From the NCBI GenBank assembly GCA_034428435.1, contig DAOUHY010000113.1, positions 21,419 to 85,418 on the forward strand: a DNA stretch of 64,000 nt. The letters run 5' to 3'. This document shows, in pieces, positions 16,613 through 25,211 of this stretch. A program made the position numbers and the translations under genes. The DNA is from Bin5 sp034428435 (GTDB lineage: Bacteria > Chloroflexota > Anaerolineae > Caldilineales > Caldilineaceae). A model generated the notes under the pieces. It worked only from the letters and a program-made list of their open reading frames with translations. It did no database searches and was not told the origin of the DNA. The first letter of the stretch is position 1. Every line of letters starts with the position of its first letter.

Positions 16613-16673
16613 CGCAATTCTCATGAATTTGATTGTCGCAGAACGTTCAGCCATTCCCAAGGAGGAGTCAACC

Positions 16674-18005
16674 ATGCTTAAGAAGAATGTGAGTCGCCGT
16701 CAGTTCCTGGCAGGTTCCCTGGCAGCAAGCGGCGCTCTGGCTCTGTCTGCCTGCGTGCCCGCTGCTCCCACGGCAGGTGAGGGTGGGGAGTCGATGGAGG
16801 CTTCGACAGAACCCGTCACCGTCCTATTCCACACGCGGCTCGGCACGCACGCCGACTGGCACAAGAGCCGCAAGGACCTGTTCGAAGAGCAGAATCCCGG
16901 CATTCTACTCGAAATCGACGAGTTGCCGGGCAATGAAATGTATCCAAAGATTTACGCACTTTCGGCCTCCGGCACGGTGGGTGATGTAGTCTGGACCTAT
17001 CTCAACAACCCGCCGGAACACAAGGCCAAGGGCGTCTTGATTCCCTTGGACGACATCGTCGCCGCCAAAGACTTCGACCTCTCCGAATTCTGGGATTCCC
17101 TGCTCGAAGCCGTCACGCTCAACGGTGAATTGCACGCCATCCCCAACCACGGTCACTACGGCACGACCGCCTACTATCACAACAAAACGCTCATCGAATC
17201 ATCAGGTGCAGAGAACCCCAACCCTGATTGGACTGTTGATGACTACGTTACAATCGGGCAGGCGGTCACAGCTCCGCCCGAGGTCTGGGGCGTCCGTAGC
17301 TTCGGTACAGGCCAGGAGCACATCCCCTCCTACTTGCGGATATTCGGCGGCGATGCCATCAACGAGGAAGGAACACAATCCTTGCTGGGTGAGGAAGAGT
17401 CCATCGCCGGTCTGCGCTGGCTCTACGACCTGCAGCACACACATCAGATTGATCCCTGCCAGTGTGGCGACGAGGTTGCCAACAACTATGTCGCTGGCAC
17501 TGTAGGCATCTTTAACACGACGACAGGATGGATCGGGCGCTTGAACAACATGAAGAACGACGGCGATCTGGATTTTGATTGGGATGCTGTTGTCGGCCCG
17601 ATTGGACCCACGGGCCTGCGCGGTTCACAAGTCTCGGCCGCTGCCTTTGGCATCACCGGCAACTCACAACATCCCTCGGAAGCCTTCCAGGTCCTGGACT
17701 TCTATTCGACCAAAGAGGACGGCATCGAGCATGTCTTCTTCGGCGCTGGCAGCCCAGGTGGCCGCAAGGACGTTTGGGAGAGCGATGAGCTCAACTCCAT
17801 CCACCCGATCTTCCGCCAGCACCAGGAAATCTATCCGGAAGGCCCGCGCAAGTGGCACCGCCCCGCCAATGCCCGCACTTCTGAGTTTGTCAATACGATG
17901 AACAACAATCTGCAGGCAATCTGGACGCAGGCAGTGGAGTTCGAAGAGGGTGTAGAGCAGACCCATCTCCTGGTCCAGGAGGTCTTGGACAAGGATCCGG
18001 TCTGA
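16674..18005 (+). CDS. Extracellular solute-binding lipoprotein (CUT1), paralogue 1
   Basis: Substrate-binding protein of 443 residues. The N-terminus has a twin-arginine motif 'SRRQFL', a hydrophobic stretch and a lipobox 'ALSAC', so it should be exported folded by Tat and anchored as a lipoprotein. The mature part has the family-1 binding-protein pattern ('EPVTVLFHTRLGTHADWHKSR', 'DVVWTYLNNPPE', 'LIPLDDIVAA'). Cysteines in 'DPCQCGDE' could form a disulfide. AAGGAGG precedes the ATG. It is by eye more than three quarters identical to the next gene. A long GC-rich hairpin follows the stop codon. Confidence 0.93.
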   Translation: MLKKNVSRRQFLAGSLAASGALALSACVPAAPTAGEGGESMEASTEPVTVLFHTRLGTHADWHKSRKDLFEEQNPGILLEIDELPGNEMYPKIYALSASGTVGDVVWTYLNNPPEHKAKGVLIPLDDIVAAKDFDLSEFWDSLLEAVTLNGELHAIPNHGHYGTTAYYHNKTLIESSGAENPNPDWTVDDYVTIGQAVTAPPEVWGVRSFGTGQEHIPSYLRIFGGDAINEEGTQSLLGEEESIAGLRWLYDLQHTHQIDPCQCGDEVANNYVAGTVGIFNTTTGWIGRLNNMKNDGDLDFDWDAVVGPIGPTGLRGSQVSAAAFGITGNSQHPSEAFQVLDFYSTKEDGIEHVFFGAGSPGGRKDVWESDELNSIHPIFRQHQEIYPEGPRKWHRPANARTSEFVNTMNNNLQAIWTQAVEFEEGVEQTHLLVQEVLDKDPV

Positions 18006-18024
18006 CCCTGATTTGAATTCGCTT

Positions 18025-18064
18025 GGACCGCGGCTCAGGTTCCGGCCTTACCTGAGCCGCGTCC
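18025..18064 (+). terminator. Strong hairpin after first binding-protein gene
   Basis: CGCGGCTCAGGT (18029-18040) pairs perfectly with ACCTGAGCCGCG (18050-18061) over a 9-nt loop, and outer bases extend it. There is no T-run, so it is more likely an mRNA 3'-stabilising structure or partial terminator inside the operon than a full stop. Confidence 0.7.
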
Positions 18065-18111
18065 TATCGAGGCTCTTCACTTAATTACGTCACACCTATC
18101 AGGAGAGAACT

Positions 18112-19437
18112 ATGAGCAATCAAGTTTCGCGACGTTCATTCTTGCAGGGAGCCCTGGCCGCATCGGCAGTGGCGCTGTCTGCGTGCGTGCCGGCTGCCGC
18201 CCCGTCCGGTGACGGGGAAGAGGCCATGGCCTCCGAAGAGCCGATCACGCTCCTCTTCCATACACGCTTGGGTACACATGCCGACTGGCACGTCAGCCGC
18301 AAAGAGCTCTTTGAGGAGCAGAACCCGGGCCTGATTATCGAGTTTGACGAACTCCCTGGCAATGAGATGTACCCGAAGATCTACGCCTTGTCGGCCTCAG
18401 GAACCGTCGGAGACGTTGTCTGGACTTACCTCAACAACCCGCCGGAACACAAGGCAAAGGGCGTACTGATCCCGCTGGATGACATTGTTGCGGCAAAAGA
18501 CTTCGACCTGTCTCCCTTCTGGGATTCGTTGATTGCCGCCCTCACGCTGAATGGGGAGCTGCATGCAATCCCCAACCACGGTCACTTCGGTACGACCGCC
18601 TATTACATTAACAGGAACCTGATCGAAGAGTCCGGCGCCGAAGTCCCCTCACCTGACTGGACAACCGATGACCTGGTGACAATCGGTCAGGCCATCACCG
18701 CTCCCCCTGAAGTTTGGGGCGTCCGGGCGATGGGAGTAGGGCAGGAGCACATTCCCTCCTACCTGCGCATCTTTGGCGGCGACGCGATAAACGAGGAAGG
18801 TACGAAGTCGCTGCTGGACCAGGAAGAGTCCATCGCAGGCCTCCAATGGCTCTATGACCTACGATTCACGCACGGCGTCGACCCCTGCCTGTGCAGCAAC
18901 GAGACCTTCAACAACTACGTCGCAGGCACGGTCGGGGTCTACAACTGGACGACCGGCTTTGTCGGGCGCTGGAACAACCAGAAGGAATCAGGCGATATTG
19001 CCTTTGACTGGGACGTACTCGTAGGTCCCGTTGGTCCAACCGGCCTCAGAGGATCGCAGGTTTCTGCTGCTGCTTTTGGCATAACGGGCAACTCCAAGCA
19101 TCCAGCAGAAGCGTTCCAGATACTCGACTTCTACTCCACGAAGGAGGACGGAATCGAGCACGTATTGTTTGGCGCCGGCAGCCCAGGCGGCCGAGCCGAC
19201 GTTTGGGACAGCGATGAGCTCTTCGCCGTCCATCCCATATTCCGCCAGCACATTGCTACATATCCCGAAGGACCTCGCAAGTGGCACAGACCGGCCAATG
19301 CCCGCACGCTGGAGTTCGTAGACACGCTCAACAACAATCTCCAGGCTGTGTGGACGGAAGTGACCACATTCGACGAGGGAGTGGAGCAGACTCACCTCCT
19401 CGTACAGGAAGTCCTGGACAAGGAGTCTCTGGCATAG
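18112..19437 (+). CDS. Extracellular solute-binding lipoprotein (CUT1), paralogue 2
   Basis: A 441-residue tandem copy of the preceding gene, with the same Tat motif ('SRRSFL'), lipobox 'ALSAC', 'DPCLCSNE' cysteine pair and near-identical blocks such as 'GNEMYPKIYALSASGTVGD'. Differences are spread through the protein, for example the first lobe around 'LIAALTLNGELHAIPNHGHFG' and the loop 'TTGFVGRWNNQKESG'. The pair therefore looks like an established duplication with possible divergence in ligand preference, not an assembly artefact. AGGAGA precedes the ATG. The 3' end is followed by a second GC-rich hairpin with a short T-run. Confidence 0.93.
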   Translation: MSNQVSRRSFLQGALAASAVALSACVPAAAPSGDGEEAMASEEPITLLFHTRLGTHADWHVSRKELFEEQNPGLIIEFDELPGNEMYPKIYALSASGTVGDVVWTYLNNPPEHKAKGVLIPLDDIVAAKDFDLSPFWDSLIAALTLNGELHAIPNHGHFGTTAYYINRNLIEESGAEVPSPDWTTDDLVTIGQAITAPPEVWGVRAMGVGQEHIPSYLRIFGGDAINEEGTKSLLDQEESIAGLQWLYDLRFTHGVDPCLCSNETFNNYVAGTVGVYNWTTGFVGRWNNQKESGDIAFDWDVLVGPVGPTGLRGSQVSAAAFGITGNSKHPAEAFQILDFYSTKEDGIEHVLFGAGSPGGRADVWDSDELFAVHPIFRQHIATYPEGPRKWHRPANARTLEFVDTLNNNLQAVWTEVTTFDEGVEQTHLLVQEVLDKESLA

Positions 19438-19459
19438 CCCTGACTTCAAGTTTTTCACG

Positions 19460-19500
19460 CCGCGGCTCAGGACCTGACGGAGCCTGGGCTGCGGTTTCTT
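19460..19500 (+). terminator. Hairpin with T-run after second binding-protein gene
   Basis: CCGCGGCTCAGG (19460-19471) pairs with CCTGGGCTGCGG (19483-19494), 12 pairs including two G-U, followed by TTTCTT. It resembles the hairpin after the first paralogue and may terminate part of the transcripts. Confidence 0.65.
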
Positions 19501-19546
19501 AGCATTGACCTCACCTACCCGTCATATCTCTTGGGAGAGAATACAG

Positions 19547-20890
19547 ATGAAAGACCGCGTATCAAGACGTTCATTCTTGCAAGGCGCCCTCGCAGTTTCC
19601 GCCGGCGCACTTGCAGCCTGTGTGGCCCCGGCCGCCCCAGAAGGAGACATGGCCGACGAAGGCGCCGCCATGGAGCCCGTCCACCTGCGCTGGGATACCT
19701 TCCGCGGCATTGGCAGCGGCTGGAACGAAGAGCGCATGGAAACCTTTACTGAAATGCATTCCGATGTAACAATCGAGTTGCGACCGCTCGCCGGCTCCGG
19801 CCAGCAGGACAATTACGCCAAGATGTACGCTGCACAGGCGGCCGGAGACCTCGGCGAAATCATTGCCTTCGACCCTTCGCACTACCACTTCTGGCGCGCC
19901 ATCAACAAAGACATCATCATGCCCATCGATGAGTTGGTCGCCGCCGACAGCACCGACCTCGGCCAGTGGTTCGAGCACTTCATGAGCCTGCAGTACTACC
20001 AGGGCGCGCTGTACGGTTTCCCCAGCTGGGGCTGGGCAGGCTTCGACACACTGGTACTCAACACGGTCCATGTCGAAGAGGCCGGTCTGGATGTTCCGGA
20101 TCCGGTCGGCCGAGGCGTGTCGATCGACATGATTCACGAGTGGGCCCACTCATTCTACGTGGAAGGCGAAAGGTTTGGGCTCAACATCAGCCACAATGAG
20201 GCGACCGTCGTCGTATTGTGCCGCTTGTTTGGCAGTTCACTGATCAACGAAGAAGGGACCCAGTGTCTCCTCCTCGAAGACGCCAATGCCACCGAAGCCA
20301 TGCGCTGGGCCTATGACCTCGGCGTCGTTGACCAGGTGCTCCCCGCCCCCGGCGACATCGACAATGCCGGCGGCGCACTTGTTGCCGGCCTTCTGACGAT
20401 GAACTGGTGCGGCTCCCTTTGCGTTCGCAACTTCAACAACCAGATCGAGGATGAAAGCGTCGCCAAGGCCGGGCAGATCCTCTTCCCGGCACGCGAAGAC
20501 GGCCGCTTCCCCTCGCAGCTCCGCGGCGGCACCTGGAACCTTCGCACCGGGCAGGATCACGCCGACGTCGGCTACCAGTTCCTCCTGCACATCGCAGGCC
20601 ACGACGGCAGCCTCGGTTTCAACCTGGTCGGCGGCAACTTTGCCATGGTGCGGCCCGACGTGGTCGATTCGCTCATCGAAGAAGACCCGATCCACGAGTG
20701 GTTCATCTCGAGCCTCGAAAACGGCATCCCCGCCCACGCGCCCGCCAACTCGCGCGGCCGCGAGTATACCTCTGCAGTCCAGCAGTGGACCGACCTCCTT
20801 CTCGACCCCCACCAGCCGGTCGAGTTCGAGCAAGGCCTGCAGGACCTGAACGACAACATCCAGGCCGTCCTGGATATGGAACCGGCCTGA
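19547..20890 (+). CDS. Extracellular solute-binding lipoprotein (CUT1), divergent third copy
   Basis: Binding protein of 447 residues with Tat motif 'SRRSFL', lipobox 'LAAC' and an acidic linker. It shares the signal-peptide region with the two upstream paralogues, but the mature domain is clearly different ('LRWDTFRGIGSGWNEERMETF', 'GEIIAFDPSHYHFW'), so it should bind another ligand. GGGAGAG precedes the ATG at 19547. It precedes a second permease pair, which suggests that two importers are fused into one operon: phosphodiesterase, permeases 1, binding proteins 1 and 2, binding protein 3, permeases 2. Confidence 0.92.
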   Translation: MKDRVSRRSFLQGALAVSAGALAACVAPAAPEGDMADEGAAMEPVHLRWDTFRGIGSGWNEERMETFTEMHSDVTIELRPLAGSGQQDNYAKMYAAQAAGDLGEIIAFDPSHYHFWRAINKDIIMPIDELVAADSTDLGQWFEHFMSLQYYQGALYGFPSWGWAGFDTLVLNTVHVEEAGLDVPDPVGRGVSIDMIHEWAHSFYVEGERFGLNISHNEATVVVLCRLFGSSLINEEGTQCLLLEDANATEAMRWAYDLGVVDQVLPAPGDIDNAGGALVAGLLTMNWCGSLCVRNFNNQIEDESVAKAGQILFPAREDGRFPSQLRGGTWNLRTGQDHADVGYQFLLHIAGHDGSLGFNLVGGNFAMVRPDVVDSLIEEDPIHEWFISSLENGIPAHAPANSRGREYTSAVQQWTDLLLDPHQPVEFEQGLQDLNDNIQAVLDMEPA

Positions 20891-20908
20891 TCTTCAAGGG
20901 CAACTGCA

Positions 20909-20945
20909 GAGCGGTGGGCGGAATATCAGCCTCTGCCCGCCGCTC
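20909..20945 (+). terminator. Hairpin after third binding-protein gene
   Basis: A 14-nt arm (20909-20922) pairs with 20932-20945, with two G-U pairs and a 9-nt loop. There is no T-run. It lies between binding protein 3 and its permeases, so it is probably an mRNA-stabilising or partial-stop element. Confidence 0.6.
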
Positions 20946-20964
20946 CCATCTTTCGGAGTAACCT

Positions 20965-21909
20965 ATGGCGACTCTGGCCAACCGCTTGCGATTGTCGAGC
21001 TTCTCAGAAATGCTCACGACATCGCGGCAAAGGCGGGAAAACTTCTACGGGTATCTCTTTCTCACCCCTTGGCTACTTGGCTTCTTGGGGCTCTTCCTCG
21101 GCCCGGGGCTCTTCTCCCTCTACTTGAGCTTCACCAAGTACGATGTTCTCAGTCCACCCGAATGGCTCGGCCTCGATAACTATGTCAAGATGTTTTTCGA
21201 TGACCCCCTCTTCTATACGTCACTGGGCCGTACCTTCTACTACGCAGGCGTGGGCGTACCCCTGGGCGTCATTGGTTCCATGTTCCTGGCCATCCTCCTC
21301 AACGCCAAACTGCGAGGCCTCGCCACCTATCGCACACTATTCTTCATGCCCTCATTGGTGCCTATTGTTGCCTCGGTCGTCCTCTGGAAATGGCTGCTGC
21401 ACGCCGACTTCGGCATTATCAACCAGTGGCTGATCGACCTTGGCTGGTCAGATCCGCCAGGTTGGTTCGGAGACCGCCGCTGGGCAATTCCTTCGTTGAT
21501 TATTATGGGCTTGTGGCAAGGTCTAGGAGGCACGCGCATGATCATTTTTCTCGCCGGCCTCCAAGGCATCCCCGAATCTCTCTACGAGGCAGCCTCGATC
21601 GACGGCGCTACTGCGCTTCACAAGCTGCGCCACGTAACGATTCCACTACTGACGCCCACTATCTTTTTCAATATGGTACTTGGCGTCATAGGCGGACTGC
21701 AGGTCTTCACCGCGGCATTTGTCGCCACTGAGGGAGGTCCTGGCTTCGCAACGACATTCTACAGCCTGCACCTTTACCGTCACGCCTTCGACTATTGGAA
21801 TATGGGATACGCTGCCACATTGGCCTGGTTTTTCGCATTCGTAATCGTATCCCTCACCATTTGGCAACTGCGACTCTCACGCCGCTGGGTTTTCTACTAC
21901 GGGAGCTAA
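20965..21909 (+). CDS. CUT1 sugar ABC transporter permease (MalF/UgpA-like), second set
   Basis: A 314-residue permease with six predicted helices ('FLTPWLLGFLGLFLGPGLFS' as the first) and the EAA loop 'SLYEAASIDGATALHKLRHVTIPLL'. GGAG lies 6 nt before the ATG. It is similar to 14736-15686 along its whole length, including 'GDRRWAIPSLIIMGLWQGLGG' matching 'RDPDWAMTGLIIMAMWGAIGG'. It is probably the partner of the third binding protein. Confidence 0.93.
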   Translation: MATLANRLRLSSFSEMLTTSRQRRENFYGYLFLTPWLLGFLGLFLGPGLFSLYLSFTKYDVLSPPEWLGLDNYVKMFFDDPLFYTSLGRTFYYAGVGVPLGVIGSMFLAILLNAKLRGLATYRTLFFMPSLVPIVASVVLWKWLLHADFGIINQWLIDLGWSDPPGWFGDRRWAIPSLIIMGLWQGLGGTRMIIFLAGLQGIPESLYEAASIDGATALHKLRHVTIPLLTPTIFFNMVLGVIGGLQVFTAAFVATEGGPGFATTFYSLHLYRHAFDYWNMGYAATLAWFFAFVIVSLTIWQLRLSRRWVFYYGS

Positions 21910-21915
21910 GAGAAG

Positions 21916-22815
21916 ATGGCCGCAACAATCGAACGCCTGCCCAGTACTGATCTCCGCGCCGATGTTTACCGCCGTGGTCGCAATCGCGCCCAGAGGGCAG
22001 TCACCTACCTTCTTCTCACCATCGCCGCTCTAATGTTTGCTTTCCCGCTATTCTGGACGGTCTCAAGCTCTCTGCAGACCTGGAAGGAGCTGCGTTCCTT
22101 CGAACCCCATCTCTTCCCCGCGGTACCGCAATGGGGAAACTATGCCATGGTATTCAATTCCGTACCCTTCGCACGCTGGATGGCCAATAGCTTCCTGATC
22201 ACCGCGATCACCATCCCCGGCGTCATCATTACCGGCTCCCTGACCGCATACTCCTTCGCCCGCTTCAACTACATCGGCAAGGAGGTCTGGTTCGTCCTCA
22301 TGCTTGGCACGATGATGATACCCACCCAGGTTACCCTCATTCCCCAGTATGTTCTCTTCTTCAATCTTAAGCTCATCAACACTTACGTCCCACTTACGAT
22401 TGGCTCCTGGCTGGGCGGCGGCGCTTTCATGATCTTCCTCCTGCGCCAGTTCATCATGTCGATCCCTAGAGACCTGGACGAAGCCGCGCTCATGGACGGC
22501 GCGTCCCCCATCCGCATCCTGTGGGGCGTCCTTCTGCCACTCATGAAGCCCGCACTGACCACAGTTGCCATTTTGCAGTTCCTGGGCGACTGGAACGAAT
22601 TCTTCGGTCCCTTCATCTACCTCAACAGAGTTGACCTATTCACCGCCGCCGTCGGCCTCCGCTTCTTCCAAAATATTCCTCTTGAAACCAGGGACCCGCG
22701 CGATCACCTGCTGATGGCCGCCGCCGCCATCATGACTGTGCCCGTCATCACCCTATTCGCCGCTGCCCAGCGCTACTTCATTCAGGGCGTCGTTCTCAGC
22801 GGCCTCAAGATCTGA
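21916..22815 (+). CDS. CUT1 sugar ABC transporter permease (MalG/UgpE-like), second set
   Basis: A 299-residue permease starting 6 nt after its partner. Its hydrophobic N-terminal helix is 'AVTYLLLTIAALMFAFPLFW' and the EAA motif is 'DLDEAALMDGASPIRILWGVLLPLM'. It is the last gene of the roughly 10-kb plus-strand transport operon. No ATP-binding subunit follows, so the importer must borrow an ATPase encoded elsewhere. Confidence 0.93.
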   Translation: MAATIERLPSTDLRADVYRRGRNRAQRAVTYLLLTIAALMFAFPLFWTVSSSLQTWKELRSFEPHLFPAVPQWGNYAMVFNSVPFARWMANSFLITAITIPGVIITGSLTAYSFARFNYIGKEVWFVLMLGTMMIPTQVTLIPQYVLFFNLKLINTYVPLTIGSWLGGGAFMIFLLRQFIMSIPRDLDEAALMDGASPIRILWGVLLPLMKPALTTVAILQFLGDWNEFFGPFIYLNRVDLFTAAVGLRFFQNIPLETRDPRDHLLMAAAAIMTVPVITLFAAAQRYFIQGVVLSGLKI

Positions 22816-23216
22816 GCACTTCCTTGTAAGCTATAGCTCTCCGACGTCCTGCCCCCTCACCGAATAGCTTGGGAGATTCCCTGCGCGCGCTTCCGCCTGC
22901 AGAAGGGCGTACCTTGCCTTCATTCTTGAGGAGCCTTCGTTCAGTAGCACTGCCCCTGTTGCTTGCCAACGCTCATGATCTTACTTCGGTGGACAGCCAG
23001 AGCACTATGTGTCGCGGGGCAACAGGATGAGGAACCTGTGAGAGAGTCCAGAATGGCCTTTGGATGATCGCGATCGTTTCTAGGGACAGAAGGTACAACT
23101 GCGAGGGTTCGTGGACGTAGGGAGCGATTCTTGCCGGCCACTCATGGAAGCTGCAAGACTTGCTCCCAAATCACCCAATTCAAGGAAGATGAGAAAGAGC
23201 GCCCATTATGGCGGTC
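22816..23216. other. Convergent intergenic region
   Basis: About 0.4 kb between the end of the transport operon and a minus-strand dehydrogenase. No gene or clear terminator was recognised. Confidence 0.4.
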
Positions 23217-24089
23217 TCACCGCGTAGGCAGCGACCCCACCAACAGCTTCAACATTTCCTCCAGCGCAGGCTCGTCGGGGTCTTCAGGGTTCCGATCTGC
23301 CAAAGCCGAAGCACCAACAAAACGGTAGATGTCGGCTGCGCCCTCGTGAAACTTCGGGGACATCCCGACGCCTGCCATTGTGGCTGCAATTTCCTCCATT
23401 TCGCCTACCCAGCGGCGTGACTTCGGCGGCATACTCGGCAGACCCTGCACGCGCTTAAGCATTGCCTCCTGGCTCATACCCCACTCATCAAACAAGGCAT
23501 CTCGTATTCCCAGCGCTTCTGCAGCAACCAGGAGGTTCGTGCAAAGCGCGGTCAGTCCCTTGGTCATTCCTGCATAGCACATCTTAATGGCAGAAGCATC
23601 GCCAACACAGTCGCTGATCACAGGCACGTCAAGCCCGTATTCTTCGAGCTTAGCCAGATCTCCCGCGTGGACGCCCGACGCGTAGAACCGCGTTGTTCCC
23701 TCGCGGCGCGGCGGGGGCCCGATGATCGAGGCATCTACAAACCGGCCTCCGGCTTCGGTAATCGTTTCGCCAATTTGGATTGTCGTCTGCGGCGCGACCG
23801 CGTTGCAGTCAGCATAGAGCAGGTCAGCACCAGTCCTCCGAAGGGCTTCCGCCACGGTCTGCGCGGCCGCCCCCGCCTCCGCGGGCACAAGGATGCACAA
23901 TACGACTTCCGCCTCTCTAACCAGCGAGTCATAGGAATCCACCTCTTCTATCCCTGCTTTGTCGGCCAGACCTCGGGTACGGGCGCTGCGATCCACCAAG
24001 TGCGCGATTACCCGCAGACCATGCTCTTTCAACCGCTCGCCTACGGTATGCCCCATGTCTCCAGGGCTCAGAATCCCCACGGTTTTCAT
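23217..24089 (-). CDS. NAD(P)-dependent dehydrogenase, 6-PGDH-like with DUF1932 C-terminus
   Basis: A 290-residue beta-hydroxyacid-dehydrogenase-like protein. The Rossmann start 'VGILSPGDMGHTVGERLKEHG' has the G-x-x-G-x-x-G spacing of the 6-phosphogluconate/hydroxyisobutyrate group. 'DASIIGPPPRR' is the substrate loop, and 'SAIKMCYAGMTKGLTAL' holds the helix with the conserved Lys. The C-terminal 'WVGEMEEIAATMAGVGMSPKFHEGAADIY' fits the DUF1932 domain. It lies 8 nt after the mannonate dehydratase gene on the same strand, so it is probably a step in sugar-acid metabolism; the exact hydroxyacid is unknown. Confidence 0.88.
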   Translation of the reverse strand: MKTVGILSPGDMGHTVGERLKEHGLRVIAHLVDRSARTRGLADKAGIEEVDSYDSLVREAEVVLCILVPAEAGAAAQTVAEALRRTGADLLYADCNAVAPQTTIQIGETITEAGGRFVDASIIGPPPRREGTTRFYASGVHAGDLAKLEEYGLDVPVISDCVGDASAIKMCYAGMTKGLTALCTNLLVAAEALGIRDALFDEWGMSQEAMLKRVQGLPSMPPKSRRWVGEMEEIAATMAGVGMSPKFHEGAADIYRFVGASALADRNPEDPDEPALEEMLKLLVGSLPTR

Positions 24090-24097
24090 TGCAGTAC

Positions 24098-25105
24098 CTA
24101 CCCTTTCACTTCTTCTTGCGCCCGAGCCAGCAGGGCCTTCATGTAGCCAATCGTATAGGCAGTACCGATACGCTGATCGTCCGCCATCATCGGAATGTGG
24201 TCCGGAATCAATACGCCGTCAAAGCCGGTCTGCTCCAGCACTCGCATCGCCTTATACATGTCAAAGTAACCGTCGTCCACGAAAGTCTCGACAAAGTGAG
24301 GCAACGGCTGGTCAACGTTACGAAAGTGAATCTTGAAGAGCTTGTTCGCCTGACCGAACTCTAGCAGCGACTCCTCAACCCCCTTGCCCATCAGATTGCC
24401 GCCTTCCAACCAGCAACCAATGCAGAAACAGATACCCACGTTGGGGCTGCCGGCGATTTCCATTGCCCTGTAGTAGCCATCGAAACTGCTGAAAATGCAC
24501 CGGGGAATTCCCCCTAGCTCTGGCTGGGGAGGGTCGTCAGGGTGAATGCCTATCCGGACCCCTTCTTCTTCGGCCACCGGAGCCGCCTGGGAAACAAAGT
24601 ACCGGAAGTTTTCCCAGATCTCATCTTCGGAGTATTTCCGGCCGTGTGTGAGTGGCAGATGGTAGTAGCGTCCTGCCCAGTGTCCGGCGTCTGCCTTTGC
24701 CAGGTCGAACCCACGCGCCGAGGCCCCGCCTCGCGTCAGCTCCCGCTCCGTGCTCCAGATCCCGTTCCCCATGTGCGCGTACGTTGTATAGGGAATCCCG
24801 GCTTGGCCCAGTGCTCTCAAATGACTAACGTACTCCTCGATCTTAGCATCTCGATTCTCCAACCCAAGCACAATGGCGTCCTGATTATGCACTTCACGGT
24901 TGCCAAACCCGTAGATCTGGACCCCTGCTTTCTCAAACCGTTCTTTGGTCCTGGCATAGTAGTCGTATCCGGCGTGTTCGCCGTCCGTCCAGCAAACTGC
25001 CCAGTCCAGACCCATCTGCTTTACAAACTGCAGTTCCTCCTCGCTGGCTTCCGGTGACACCTGAGCCGCGATCTTCATCCCCGGCGGTATTGACATTAGT
25101 GACAT
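24098..25105 (-). CDS. uxuA: Mannonate dehydratase
   Basis: A 335-residue TIM-barrel enzyme that removes water from D-mannonate to give 2-keto-3-deoxygluconate in hexuronate breakdown. The hallmark 'GIHPDDPPQPELGGIPR' metal-binding loop, 'CIGCWLEGG', 'KIHFRNVDQPLPHF', 'DGYFDMYKAM' and 'LIPDHIPMMADD' are all visible. The ATG at 25105 was chosen because GGGAG is 7 nt upstream; an ATG 27 nt further up lacks a ribosome site. With the dehydrogenase downstream it may form a small sugar-acid operon facing the sugar transport operon, but KDG kinase and aldolase are not adjacent. Confidence 0.9.
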   Translation of the reverse strand: MSLMSIPPGMKIAAQVSPEASEEELQFVKQMGLDWAVCWTDGEHAGYDYYARTKERFEKAGVQIYGFGNREVHNQDAIVLGLENRDAKIEEYVSHLRALGQAGIPYTTYAHMGNGIWSTERELTRGGASARGFDLAKADAGHWAGRYYHLPLTHGRKYSEDEIWENFRYFVSQAAPVAEEEGVRIGIHPDDPPQPELGGIPRCIFSSFDGYYRAMEIAGSPNVGICFCIGCWLEGGNLMGKGVEESLLEFGQANKLFKIHFRNVDQPLPHFVETFVDDGYFDMYKAMRVLEQTGFDGVLIPDHIPMMADDQRIGTAYTIGYMKALLARAQEEVKG

Positions 25106-25211
25106 CGGTAATCTCCCTTCATTTGAGTGCAAATGGGTCGTATATTGTTACGGCTCTTGTGGTCTGGCCATTTTGGTCAAGAGACTGACTAGCGTTGTTT
25201 GTATAAGGGGC

